DNA of 32,323 nt. Source: Planctomycetota bacterium. GTDB taxonomy: Bacteria; Planctomycetota; Planctomycetia; Pirellulales; UBA1268. This document shows, in pieces, positions 17,617 through 25,580 of this stretch (the first letter of the stretch is position 1; each line of letters opens with the position of its first letter). The notes beneath the pieces are model-generated. The model did not search any database and was not told the origin of the DNA. It saw only the letters and a list, made by a program, of their open reading frames with translations. Both the position numbers and the translations under genes were made by a program. The stretch spans positions 11,592 to 43,914 of the forward strand of contig JABAAH010000020.1 of NCBI GenBank assembly GCA_014238855.1, given 5' to 3'.

Positions 17617-18408
17617 GTGTCTAATGTCCTCGCTCAGGAACTCATTGAAGCCGGTGTTCATTTTGGCCATCGATCAAGTCGTTGGAACCCAAAAATGCGG
17701 CCTTATATTTTCGGCCGCAAAAATCTAATTCACATTATTGATGTCCGCGAAACAATTCGTGGTCTCCTCCGTAGTAAAAAATACCTGAAACAGGTTGCCT
17801 CGACAGGAAGTCTGATTCTGTTTGTCGGGACCAAGCGTCAGGGACAAGAGGCAATAGTAAGAGAAGCTAATCGCTGTGGAATGCCCTACGTCAGTGAACG
17901 TTGGCTTGGTGGCACGCTGACCAACTTTCGAACCATTCGAAATCGATTGGCTCGCCTCGAAGAGCTTGAGGAATTGCTCCCATCTGATGCTTTCCATAAA
18001 TATTCGAAGAAAATGCAATCTTCCTTGCGACGAGAGCACAGAAAAATGCTTCGTAACCTTGGGGGCATTCGCACGCTCTCCCGACTACCGGAATGCCTCG
18101 TCATCTTTGATCCAAAAAAAGAAAAAAATGCCATCAACGAAGCACGTAAAATGGGGATTACCACAGTAGCTCTCATCGATACCGATTGTGATCCAGACGT
18201 AGTCGATCTTCCAATTCCTGGAAATGACGACTCGATCCGTTCAATCGAACTTGTTACTTCTATGCTTGCTGATGCCATTATTGAGGGTAGAGCAGAGATT
18301 GCCGAGAAGAATCCGTCAAAGGATGAGGGTGCCACTCGTGATGCAAAACCTGCAAAGGCTGCACCGAAAGCACGTGGTAATGTTGCACCACCTTCCGCAA
18401 AAACATAA
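17617..18408 (+). CDS. rpsB: 30S ribosomal protein S2
   Basis: S2 is an assembly component at the back of the 30S head-body junction. The 263-residue protein carries the family signature [20 protein letters not shown], then [18 protein letters not shown], the coiled-coil insertion around [19 protein letters not shown], and [18 protein letters not shown]. After about residue 228 there is a low-complexity Lys/Ala/Pro-rich tail not needed for the fold. The start is GTG, without an obvious Shine-Dalgarno sequence. It opens the conserved rpsB-tsf-pyrH-frr block, which supports the assignment. Confidence 0.98.
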   Translation: MSNVLAQELIEAGVHFGHRSSRWNPKMRPYIFGRKNLIHIIDVRETIRGLLRSKKYLKQVASTGSLILFVGTKRQGQEAIVREANRCGMPYVSERWLGGTLTNFRTIRNRLARLEELEELLPSDAFHKYSKKMQSSLRREHRKMLRNLGGIRTLSRLPECLVIFDPKKEKNAINEARKMGITTVALIDTDCDPDVVDLPIPGNDDSIRSIELVTSMLADAIIEGRAEIAEKNPSKDEGATRDAKPAKAAPKARGNVAPPSAKT

Positions 18409-18424
18409 CTCCTACCGATCGACT

Positions 18425-18490
18425 GTACGGTGTTCTGCTTTGTGGCTGCGTAAGACGCTATGCGATTTGATCCTGAACGTCGCACCGTAC
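18425..18490 (+). promoter_or_regulatory. Inverted-repeat structure in the rpsB-tsf gap
   Basis: GTACGGTG (18425-18432) pairs perfectly with CACCGTAC (18483-18490). Inside, GCGT (18448-18451) and ACGC (18455-18458) form a small hairpin around AAG. The element lies wholly in the 149-base gap between rpsB and tsf. It could be a processing site, an attenuator or a regulatory fold; no U tract follows, so it is not a standard terminator. Confidence 0.4.
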
Positions 18491-18557
18491 CTTTCGAATC
18501 TTCAACTCATCTTTGCTTTTCATCACAATCCCCGACACGACATGAGGACTTAAAACA

Positions 18558-19406
18558 ATGGCAGCAATAACAGCCGCCGCGGTAATGGCACTGCGGGAGA
18601 AAACTGGTTTACCGATGATGGAGTGCAAAAAAGCGCTCGCTGAGTGTGGCGGTGATACGGAACAGGCTGTTGACTGGCTGCGCAAGCAGGGTGTTAAAAC
18701 ACAAGCTATGCGAGCAGATCGCGAAACTTCAATGGGCCGGCTAGCCATTTTTACAGACCTCGAAAAAAGTGTTGGGGCGATCATCGAACTCAAGTGCGAA
18801 AGTGCTCCAGTGGCAGGCAGCCCTGATTTCAAAGAATTTGTAAATGACATTGCGAAAACACTTGCCCTTGGCCCTGGTGCTGCATCTCCAGAAGAACTCC
18901 TCGACCAAAAAAGCCTGGCGCATCCTGATAAGACCCTTGGAGAACTGAAGGACGATCTTTTTAACCGTATGCGTGAAGTTTTCGAACTCTCCCGTATCTG
19001 TCGTATTGATGCACCATGTGGTGGATATGCCCATCACGATGGCTCGAAGGCTGCTCTTGTTGAGATCACCGGTGAAACCACAGGATCAGCCGCAGCAGAA
19101 GTTGCGAAAGACGTGGCTATGCATATCGTTGCCCTTTCACCTCAGGCCATTGTCAAAGAAGATCTCGATCAAAAAGTTGTTGATAAAGAACGTGAAATCC
19201 TTACGGAAGCTGCAAAGCAAGAAGGGAAGCCTGAGAATATCATCCAAAAAATGATCGAGGGCCGGCTTCGAAATTTCTTCAGCCAGTGTGTATTGCTCGA
19301 GCAGCCTTTTGTTAAAGACGACAAGCAAAGCGTTGGGAAACTTTTGAAAAGTGCTGGTCTCGATGTCAAACGTATGGAACATTGGAAAATTGGCAGTGGA
19401 GATTAA
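18558..19406 (+). CDS. tsf: Elongation factor Ts
   Basis: EF-Ts recycles EF-Tu by GDP release. The 282-residue protein starts with the UBA-like N domain (AAVMALREKTGLPMMECKKAL, about 6-46, then DTEQAVDWLRKQG). The core dimerisation and EF-Tu-contact region follows (MGRLAIFTDLEKSVGAIIELKCES...), with HIVALSPQAI and the C-terminal module with VLLEQPFVKDDKQSVGKLL. The length is normal. The ATG is preceded by GAGGA 11-15 bases upstream (18542-18546). It sits between rpsB and pyrH as in many bacteria. Confidence 0.98.
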   Translation: MAAITAAAVMALREKTGLPMMECKKALAECGGDTEQAVDWLRKQGVKTQAMRADRETSMGRLAIFTDLEKSVGAIIELKCESAPVAGSPDFKEFVNDIAKTLALGPGAASPEELLDQKSLAHPDKTLGELKDDLFNRMREVFELSRICRIDAPCGGYAHHDGSKAALVEITGETTGSAAAEVAKDVAMHIVALSPQAIVKEDLDQKVVDKEREILTEAAKQEGKPENIIQKMIEGRLRNFFSQCVLLEQPFVKDDKQSVGKLLKSAGLDVKRMEHWKIGSGD

Positions 19407-19496
19407 TGCTTCGTCAAAGCAGTAAGGCAGATTCATCGTTGATCTGCTGCACTCTTCCTTTTAGTCCAGTTATCAACTCAGGGTAAACTATATTTC

Positions 19497-20240
19497 ATGT
19501 CATCAGACCCTTACCGCCGTGTGCTCTTGAAACTTTCTGGAGAAAGTTTTTCCCATCCCGGAGAACGTGGCATTGCAATGGAAGAAGTTCTTCACATTGC
19601 TAATCAAACGGTACAGGCAGCTGCTCGTGGAACGCAGTTGGCTGTTGTCATTGGTGGCGGCAATATTCTTCGTGGCGCCTCCTTCACGGCAGGAAATAGT
19701 GGCGTTCAAGAAGCAACTGCTCACTACATGGGCATGTTGGCAACCGTAATCAATGGCTTGGCCTTACAGGACGCAATAGAGACTCTCGGTGTTGAAACGC
19801 GACTGATGACTGCCATTCGTATGGACGGTGTTGCAGAGCCATACATTCGCCGAAGAGCACGCCACCATCTCGACAAAGGAATCATTGTTATTCTTGCTGC
19901 CGGAACGGGGAGTCCCTTTGTAACAACTGACACAGCAGCAGCTCAGCGTGCGCTTGAACTCGAAGCAGATATCCTGATGAAGGCGACGCGTGTTGATGGA
20001 GTTTATTCGGATGATCCTGAAAAAAATCCCCATGCTGTACTCTATCGCGACCTCAGTTTCCAACAGGTTCGAGAACAAAACCTAAGAGTGATGGACGCGA
20101 CCGCAATATCTCAATGCATGGAACACAACATGCCCATTCTTGTTTTTAATTACCGTAAAGATGGCAATATTGAACGAGCCGTTGCCGGTGAAAAGTGTGG
20201 CACGCTTGTGAGCAGCCATGCGGAGACTGCTTCGGGTTGA
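19497..20240 (+). CDS. pyrH: UMP kinase
   Basis: PyrH phosphorylates UMP to UDP and is an amino-acid-kinase-fold hexamer in the cytoplasm. The 247-residue protein shows the N-terminal [11 protein letters not shown], the nucleotide-binding [11 protein letters not shown], the UMP-contact [12 protein letters not shown] and [41 protein letters not shown], and [19 protein letters not shown]. The length and gene order (tsf before, frr after) are canonical. The ATG has no clear Shine-Dalgarno sequence. A GCAGAT/ATCTGC hairpin (19427-19447) lies in the gap before it and may modulate read-through from tsf. Confidence 0.98.
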   Translation: MSSDPYRRVLLKLSGESFSHPGERGIAMEEVLHIANQTVQAAARGTQLAVVIGGGNILRGASFTAGNSGVQEATAHYMGMLATVINGLALQDAIETLGVETRLMTAIRMDGVAEPYIRRRARHHLDKGIIVILAAGTGSPFVTTDTAAAQRALELEADILMKATRVDGVYSDDPEKNPHAVLYRDLSFQQVREQNLRVMDATAISQCMEHNMPILVFNYRKDGNIERAVAGEKCGTLVSSHAETASG

Positions 20241-20323
20241 CGATCTACTTGCTCTTCGTTGGCAAGTGAGTGACAATCTTTACATCGTGTAAATAAGCTC
20301 AGTACGTAATCTTGTCCTGAGAT

Positions 20324-20330
20324 AAGGAGG
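20324..20330 (+). promoter_or_regulatory. Strong Shine-Dalgarno of frr
   Basis: AAGGAGG lies seven bases before the frr ATG in an A-rich context. It is the only near-perfect anti-SD match noticed at a gene start in the window, where most genes have weak or no SD. Confidence 0.85.
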
Positions 20331-20337
20331 AAAAAAA

Positions 20338-20898
20338 ATGGCAGCCGATGAAATTCTTCTGGACGCGGAGGAACGGATGGAGAAAGCTGTTGATGTCTTT
20401 CGAAACTCACTCACTGGAATCCGCACCGGCCGTGCTAATCCGGGGCTTGTAGATTCACTACGAGCCGAGGTCTATGGGTCACCAACTCCGATCAAGGCTT
20501 TGGCAAATGTAGGAGCACCTGAGCCGAATCAGATTGTTATTCGACCGTTTGATCCAGGTACGATAAAGGACATTGAAAAAGCAATTCAGTCGAGTGACTT
20601 GGGTCTCAATCCCCAGAGCGATGGCAGGGTGATCCGCATTACAGTCCCATCACTTTCAACTGATGTTCGAAAAAAGATGACTGCTCGTATTAAAGAACTT
20701 GCAGAAGAATCGAGGGTTGCAATCCGTAACGTGAGACGAGACGCAAATAAAGCTGCCGACGGGGAGAAGACAAGCAGCACTATGACGGAAGATGATTGCA
20801 ACAATACAAAAGAAGAAGTTCAGGATCTCACAAAAAAATTCGAGGGACGCGTTAGTGATCTTGCAAAAGCAAAAGAGACTGAAGTGATGGATAATTAA
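20338..20898 (+). CDS. frr: Ribosome recycling factor
   Basis: RRF splits the post-termination ribosome together with EF-G. The 186-residue length is exact for the family. Motifs are the N-terminal helix AEERMEKAVDVFRNSLTGIRTGRANPGLV, the domain II strand YGSPTPIKALANV, NQIVIRPFD, LGLNPQSDGRVIRI and the C-terminal helices ERKELAEE-like (RIKELAEESRVAIRNVRRDANK). It closes the translation block. The ABC operon starts only 40 bases downstream on the same strand, so some read-through into it is possible. Confidence 0.98.
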   Translation: MAADEILLDAEERMEKAVDVFRNSLTGIRTGRANPGLVDSLRAEVYGSPTPIKALANVGAPEPNQIVIRPFDPGTIKDIEKAIQSSDLGLNPQSDGRVIRITVPSLSTDVRKKMTARIKELAEESRVAIRNVRRDANKAADGEKTSSTMTEDDCNNTKEEVQDLTKKFEGRVSDLAKAKETEVMDN

Positions 20899-20938
20899 CT
20901 TCTTCGTGTTTGGAGAACTTTGAGCCAGACCAACACCC

Positions 20939-21925
20939 ATGACAATTTCCGATGCTACCATTCCCGTTCGACTGAATAATATTGTCAAACGATACGGGCG
21001 CCGAACTGTGCTGGATGGCGTTTCGCTGGATGTTACTCTTGGGATTACTGGTCTCGTTGGGCCTAATGGTGCCGGGAAGAGCACACTCGTTAGGTCTATC
21101 CTTGGGCTTGTACGACTTGCTTCCGGCCAAGCGCGGGTATTTGGACACGACCCATATCGTACACCTCGTCGTGTTCGTCAGATTGTTGGGGTTGTTCCTG
21201 AAGATGAATGCACAATCCCAGGTTTATCTGGTGTTGAGATGGTTCGATATGCCGCACGTCTTTCAGGCTTACCGTCAACTGAAGCACTACGGAGGTCTCA
21301 CGAAGTTTTAGATTGGTGCGACGCGGGTCAGGAGCGCTATAGACCTGTTGAGACGCTCTCAGTCGGCACCCGCCAGAAGGTCTCTTTTGCCGCTGCTATC
21401 GTTCATGATCCAGAATTGATTATTCTCGATGAGCCGACAAACGGGCTTGACCCTATTGAACGACAAGCAATGCTTGGGCGTCTCACCACTCTTGCCAAGG
21501 ATCATGGAAAAACGATCTTTGTTTCAACACATGTTCTGCCTGATGTAGAGGCTATCTGTGATCGAGTCATCGTGCTCGCTGGCGGTCGTGTGCGACTCAC
21601 TGGCACCATTGACGCACTTACCAAGCCTCCACAGCCTGAACACCATCTGGTAGGAATTGGACCACTGGAAAAGCTTGCAGCAAAACTCTCTGATTGTGGT
21701 CTCATTGCACGTGTGGAAGTACGTGAGACAGAATCCATTATCTCCCTTGCGTCACCAAATTCAGAAAATATCAGTGCGGTCTGGGCTGCTGCAGCCGAAA
21801 CTGGAGTGAGCATTCGATCTCTATCGCCAGCAACCCGTCCACTCGAAGATATCTTCATCGAAACACTTCGCCAGTCTGAACAAGTTTCCCAAAGACAAGA
21901 CCAAACCTTGCGAGGAGACCACTAA
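20939..21925 (+). CDS. ABC transporter ATP-binding protein (pair 1)
   Basis: This 328-residue ATPase has Walker A GPNGAGKST at 41-49, the signature LSVGTRQ at 140-146, Walker B LIILDEP at 160-166 followed by a D-loop, and the H-loop STHVL with His198. The C-terminal 110 residues form an accessory domain as in CcmA/NatA/drug-exporter ATPases. It should power export through the permease encoded by the next gene, whose ATG overlaps this stop by one base (TAATG). The substrate is not evident. The start ATG lies 40 bases after frr with no strong Shine-Dalgarno sequence. Confidence 0.93.
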   Translation: MTISDATIPVRLNNIVKRYGRRTVLDGVSLDVTLGITGLVGPNGAGKSTLVRSILGLVRLASGQARVFGHDPYRTPRRVRQIVGVVPEDECTIPGLSGVEMVRYAARLSGLPSTEALRRSHEVLDWCDAGQERYRPVETLSVGTRQKVSFAAAIVHDPELIILDEPTNGLDPIERQAMLGRLTTLAKDHGKTIFVSTHVLPDVEAICDRVIVLAGGRVRLTGTIDALTKPPQPEHHLVGIGPLEKLAAKLSDCGLIARVEVRETESIISLASPNSENISAVWAAAAETGVSIRSLSPATRPLEDIFIETLRQSEQVSQRQDQTLRGDH

Positions 21926-23025
21926 TGCCCTTGCAAGATGTCGGTTATCGTCCGTGGAACAACAAGCGATGTGGTCCTTCAACAACGATCTGGGTCATTG
22001 CTTTGACTGGCATACGGCTGGCTTGGGAAAGCCGTTGGCTTCGACGTATGGTATTTTTTGCTTGGAGCCCAGCACTTATTTTTGCCGCCAGTTTTTTTGC
22101 GTTTGAACAAGCTGTTGACGAGGGACGCCTAACCTCACTTGGCACAGCGGCACAACGTGGGCGCAATCTTGATGGTGTTGGCATGCTAGGCACTGTTCTT
22201 GCTGATGCCCTCGGCGGCAATGATGGTGACGTTGATATTCAAACCACACGACATCTGGTTTGGACTCGCCTCCTTTTGGCCTTCATGCGAGCCCCTCAAG
22301 CGATGCTTTTAGCAGCTGTTCTTGGATTAGTTGCTCCGACACTCATTTCACGTGACTTGAGAGCAAAAGCCTGGCTCATTTATTTCACCAGACCTGTGGG
22401 GCGTGCAGAATACATCCTCGGCAAATCCCTTATTCTTTTTCTATTGGTTCTTGTCATCACCATGCTGCCTGCACTTGCACTCTGGTTCACAGGCGTTCTT
22501 GTAAGTCCGAGTATTTCAGTTGTATTTGAGACGTGGGACCTTCCAATTCGTATTATCGCCGCAAGTTTTATTCTAGCCATTCCAACTGTCTTTTTAGCCC
22601 TAGCTTATTCATCACTCACGGCTGAAAGTCGTATCGCTAGTTTTGCGTGGTTCGCTACATGGGTGGCGTGTTGGATTGCACATGGTGCACTTTCAACGGC
22701 TGATCTTGTTGCCAGTACACAAGATGGTGGCATTTTCACCATAGAATCAGTAGAAGATGATCGATCTTCTCGTAGTTTAAAACGTGAAGCCTCTCCAATA
22801 AGACGTAACTTTCGATGGTTGGCCCGCGCAGCAGGAATCGATACCGTGCAAGATCGTTGGGCTTGGGTCTCTCCGTATCATGCACTTGGTGCGGTTCAGG
22901 CGGCTATCTTTGGTATTGATACGCGAGCAAGTTCCTGGTGGCCATCTTCAATGACACTGCTCCTAATGAGTGTCAGCAGCCTGGTTATTCTCGCTTGGAG
23001 AATAACTGCCCCAGCATCGAGTTAA
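21925..23025 (+). CDS. ABC-2 type permease (pair 1)
   Basis: This 366-residue integral membrane protein has about six hydrophobic segments: near 44-63, 123-143, 168-195, 210-235, 240-258 and 338-358. Two large extracytoplasmic loops are visible (about 64-118 and 260-335). The cytoplasmic element LISRDLRAKAWLIYFTRPVGRAEY, preceding the third segment, is the ABC-2 coupling region (compare DLRxxTLxLLLSRPVSR). It pairs with the upstream ATPase by gene overlap. The family is assigned from architecture; the substrate is unknown. Confidence 0.82.
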   Translation: MPLQDVGYRPWNNKRCGPSTTIWVIALTGIRLAWESRWLRRMVFFAWSPALIFAASFFAFEQAVDEGRLTSLGTAAQRGRNLDGVGMLGTVLADALGGNDGDVDIQTTRHLVWTRLLLAFMRAPQAMLLAAVLGLVAPTLISRDLRAKAWLIYFTRPVGRAEYILGKSLILFLLVLVITMLPALALWFTGVLVSPSISVVFETWDLPIRIIAASFILAIPTVFLALAYSSLTAESRIASFAWFATWVACWIAHGALSTADLVASTQDGGIFTIESVEDDRSSRSLKREASPIRRNFRWLARAAGIDTVQDRWAWVSPYHALGAVQAAIFGIDTRASSWWPSSMTLLLMSVSSLVILAWRITAPASS

Positions 23026-23052
23026 CTCAAAATTTTGCCCACTTTATTACCT

Positions 23053-23979
23053 ATGCTTTCTCTCCAGAACGTTACAAAGCTCTACGGCACTGTCATTGGC
23101 GTCAACGACGTTTCGGCTGAACTAGACCAAGGCGCTCACGGACTTCTTGGTCCAAATGGTGCTGGGAAAACAACGTTACTTGGACTTATTACTGGACAAT
23201 TGCGCCCAACTATTGGGTCTGTACAAGTATTCGGAGAAGCTCCTTTTGGAAACAGGAGGATTCTCGCCAGAATTGGGTATTGTCCAGCTGCCGACATCAC
23301 TGAACGTAATGCGACGCCACAAGAATGGGTCACCTACCTCATGCGACTGAGTGGTTTTGATACGGCTGAAGCACCTCGAAGAGCTGCACGTGCACTTGAA
23401 GAAGTCGGGCTTGGTGAGGCATGTGTTCGCCCACTTTCAACACTTTCAAAAGGCATGCGACAACGGGCAAAATTGGCTGGAGCATTTGCACACGAACCCG
23501 ACTTACTTGTACTCGATGAACCATTTGATGGCCTCGACCCTATCGCTCGGCATGACCTAGTCAATCTTGTACGAACATGGGCTCAGACGAGGAGTCTTCT
23601 TGTAGCGAGTCATCTTCTCCATGAAGTTGAAGCACTACGCGCTGATCTCGCTGTTATTCTTGGAGGTCGGCTCGTTGCAAATGGATCAGCACCAGAAATC
23701 CGAAAGTTGGTCGACGCCTTACCGACTAAGATCAAATTCAAAACACCCTCTGTCAATAATCTTGCTCAAACCGCCTGTGCAGCTGGTGTTGTAGAAACAC
23801 TTCACATACCAGATGTAAACACTGTTGTCATTGGGACAAGACAAGTGAGTCAGCTTACAGATGTGGTTGCCAAAGCAGTTCATGACGGTCTTGTAGTAAG
23901 TGAAGTTATCGCCGAAGACAGAACACTCGAGGGCATCTTCAGTCGACTCGTGAAACTGCATCGTGGAGTTGAACAATGA
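23053..23979 (+). CDS. ABC transporter ATP-binding protein (pair 2)
   Basis: This ATPase of about 308 residues has Walker A GPNGAGKTT (33-41), signature LSKGMRQRAKLAGAF, Walker B LLVLDEPFDGLDP, the H-loop ASHLLHEV, and an accessory C-terminal domain. The frame also allows TTG at 23035, six codons earlier; ATG 23053 is preferred because the conserved N-terminal strand LSLQNVTKLYG begins immediately. No Shine-Dalgarno sequence decides it. The stop overlaps the start of the next permease (ATGA), so the two are translationally coupled. Confidence 0.92.
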   Translation: MLSLQNVTKLYGTVIGVNDVSAELDQGAHGLLGPNGAGKTTLLGLITGQLRPTIGSVQVFGEAPFGNRRILARIGYCPAADITERNATPQEWVTYLMRLSGFDTAEAPRRAARALEEVGLGEACVRPLSTLSKGMRQRAKLAGAFAHEPDLLVLDEPFDGLDPIARHDLVNLVRTWAQTRSLLVASHLLHEVEALRADLAVILGGRLVANGSAPEIRKLVDALPTKIKFKTPSVNNLAQTACAAGVVETLHIPDVNTVVIGTRQVSQLTDVVAKAVHDGLVVSEVIAEDRTLEGIFSRLVKLHRGVEQ

Positions 23980-24803
23980 ATAAGTCTTCACACTTGGCGA
24001 TCCCTCGTAACCAACAACAAAACAGCTCCTCCGAAGAGAATAGATTTGCGGCAATCCGAGCAGTCACCAGTTTTCAGCTCAGCCGATTAATGACTCGACC
24101 CCGCCTTGCAATGGGGCTCGCTGGTGCCATTTTCCCAGCAGCGGTTATGTTTGCCGTTACACGCACGGCACCAATCGATCGGAACATGACTGTTGTCATG
24201 ATATACGCCCTCATTCCTGAGGCACTTTGTGTCCTTGGGCTTCTTGTAACAATGTGTCCTGTTGTCGCCGATGAACTTGAACGAGGAACGTGGATACATA
24301 TTGCCGTCCGGCCAGGTGGTCGACAAAGCTTACTTTTGGGCACGTTTGCTGCTGCTGTCCTCTGGACAGGCACTGTTGCTTTCACGGCACTCATACTCAC
24401 ACTCCTTGTTGCTCAGCCGACACAGCCAGTTGGACTTGTTGTGATGTTTGCCCTTCTTATTGGATTATCCTGTATTGGACGAGCTGCTCTGTTTGCACTT
24501 CCTGCCGTTATCCTTCCAAAGCGTGCCCTTATCGCCAGCGTTGGCGTTGCCTTGATTGTTGAGTATTTTGCAGGTTTACTACCTGCTGTTGTAAATCAAA
24601 TCACAGTAAGTTTACGGCTGCGAAGTCTTCTTGTTGAATGGATGGAATGGCGACGAGAGCTGCCGATTGAGATGACACTTTTTGTGGATAATTCTTCAGC
24701 ACCCGTGCAAATAATTTCTGTCTGTATTCTTGTTTTTGTACTTCTCGCAACTGCTGGATTTATTCTCAATCGCCGACAGTTTCCACCAAGCGTAGAAAAT
24801 TGA
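23976..24803 (+). CDS. ABC transporter permease (pair 2)
   Basis: This 275-residue protein has about six hydrophobic segments after a polar N-terminus of about 35 residues. Between the second and third segments lies the coupling-helix-like VVADELERGTWIHIAVRPGGR, matching the ABC-2 pattern E..RGT...L...P. It is shorter than the permease of pair 1 and lacks long periplasmic loops. It follows its ATPase with a four-base overlap and is followed by the third ATPase after three bases. The substrate is unknown. Confidence 0.78.
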   Translation: MNKSSHLAIPRNQQQNSSSEENRFAAIRAVTSFQLSRLMTRPRLAMGLAGAIFPAAVMFAVTRTAPIDRNMTVVMIYALIPEALCVLGLLVTMCPVVADELERGTWIHIAVRPGGRQSLLLGTFAAAVLWTGTVAFTALILTLLVAQPTQPVGLVVMFALLIGLSCIGRAALFALPAVILPKRALIASVGVALIVEYFAGLLPAVVNQITVSLRLRSLLVEWMEWRRELPIEMTLFVDNSSAPVQIISVCILVFVLLATAGFILNRRQFPPSVEN

Positions 24804-24806
24804 TAG

Positions 24807-25580
24807 ATGGATAGAACAACTGAACTCATAGCAGATGACCCAGTCATCCAAATTAAAGATCTTGTAAAAGAATACAAGAGTAGTGACGGAACGATTGTTC
24901 GGGCAGTTGACCATATTTCAATGTCTGTTGCTGCAGGTGAAATTGTTGGATTACTTGGTGCAAATGGTGCTGGGAAGACTACAACACTTCGTATTATTGC
25001 AACACTTCTAAAACCAACATCCGGTCGCACTCAGGTCTGTGGTCACGACAGTATCACAGACCCAGTTGGAGTACGGCAGTCCCTCGGATATGTATCAGCC
25101 ACAACTGGTGTGCCAGATCGCCTAACAGCGAGAGAGTTACTTACTTCTTTCGGACGTCTTCATGGTCTTGATGAAGATGCCATCAAGGAACGACTGGAGT
25201 GGCTTATTCAAACGCTTTCCTTAAGTGACTACATTGATCGTCCGGCTGGCAGGCTTTCTTCAGGACAACGGCAACGCATTTCACTAGGCAGGGCACTTGT
25301 TCATAACCCGCCAGCTCTTGTTTTGGATGAACCGACAAATGCGCTCGACGTTGTAGGTTCACGTGATCTCCTTGACACACTTGACCACCTGAGAGAACGA
25401 GGCCACGCAATTTTACTATCAACACACCGCCTCCATGAAATCGAACATAGGTGTGATCGCTTTGTCATCATTAACACTGGACACATTGTCGCCATGGGCA
25501 CGCATGATACGCTTGTTTCAGACTCGGGTGATCTTGAAAGTGCATTTTTTCGTGCAATTGATAGAGAGGCCTCTGCATGA
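24807..25580 (+). CDS. ABC transporter ATP-binding protein, NatA-like (pair 3)
   Basis: This compact 257-residue ATPase has Walker A GANGAGKTT, signature LSSGQRQRISLGRALVHNP, Walker B ALVLDEPTNALD and the H-loop STHRLHEIEHRCD. The N-terminal VIQIKDLVKEYKSSDGTIVRAV is typical of NatA-type sodium/drug exporters. It lacks the long accessory C-terminal domain of the other two ATPases in the cluster. Its stop overlaps the start of the giant permease fusion (ATGA), so it is very probably the ATPase of that protein. Confidence 0.92.
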   Translation: MDRTTELIADDPVIQIKDLVKEYKSSDGTIVRAVDHISMSVAAGEIVGLLGANGAGKTTTLRIIATLLKPTSGRTQVCGHDSITDPVGVRQSLGYVSATTGVPDRLTARELLTSFGRLHGLDEDAIKERLEWLIQTLSLSDYIDRPAGRLSSGQRQRISLGRALVHNPPALVLDEPTNALDVVGSRDLLDTLDHLRERGHAILLSTHRLHEIEHRCDRFVIINTGHIVAMGTHDTLVSDSGDLESAFFRAIDREASA

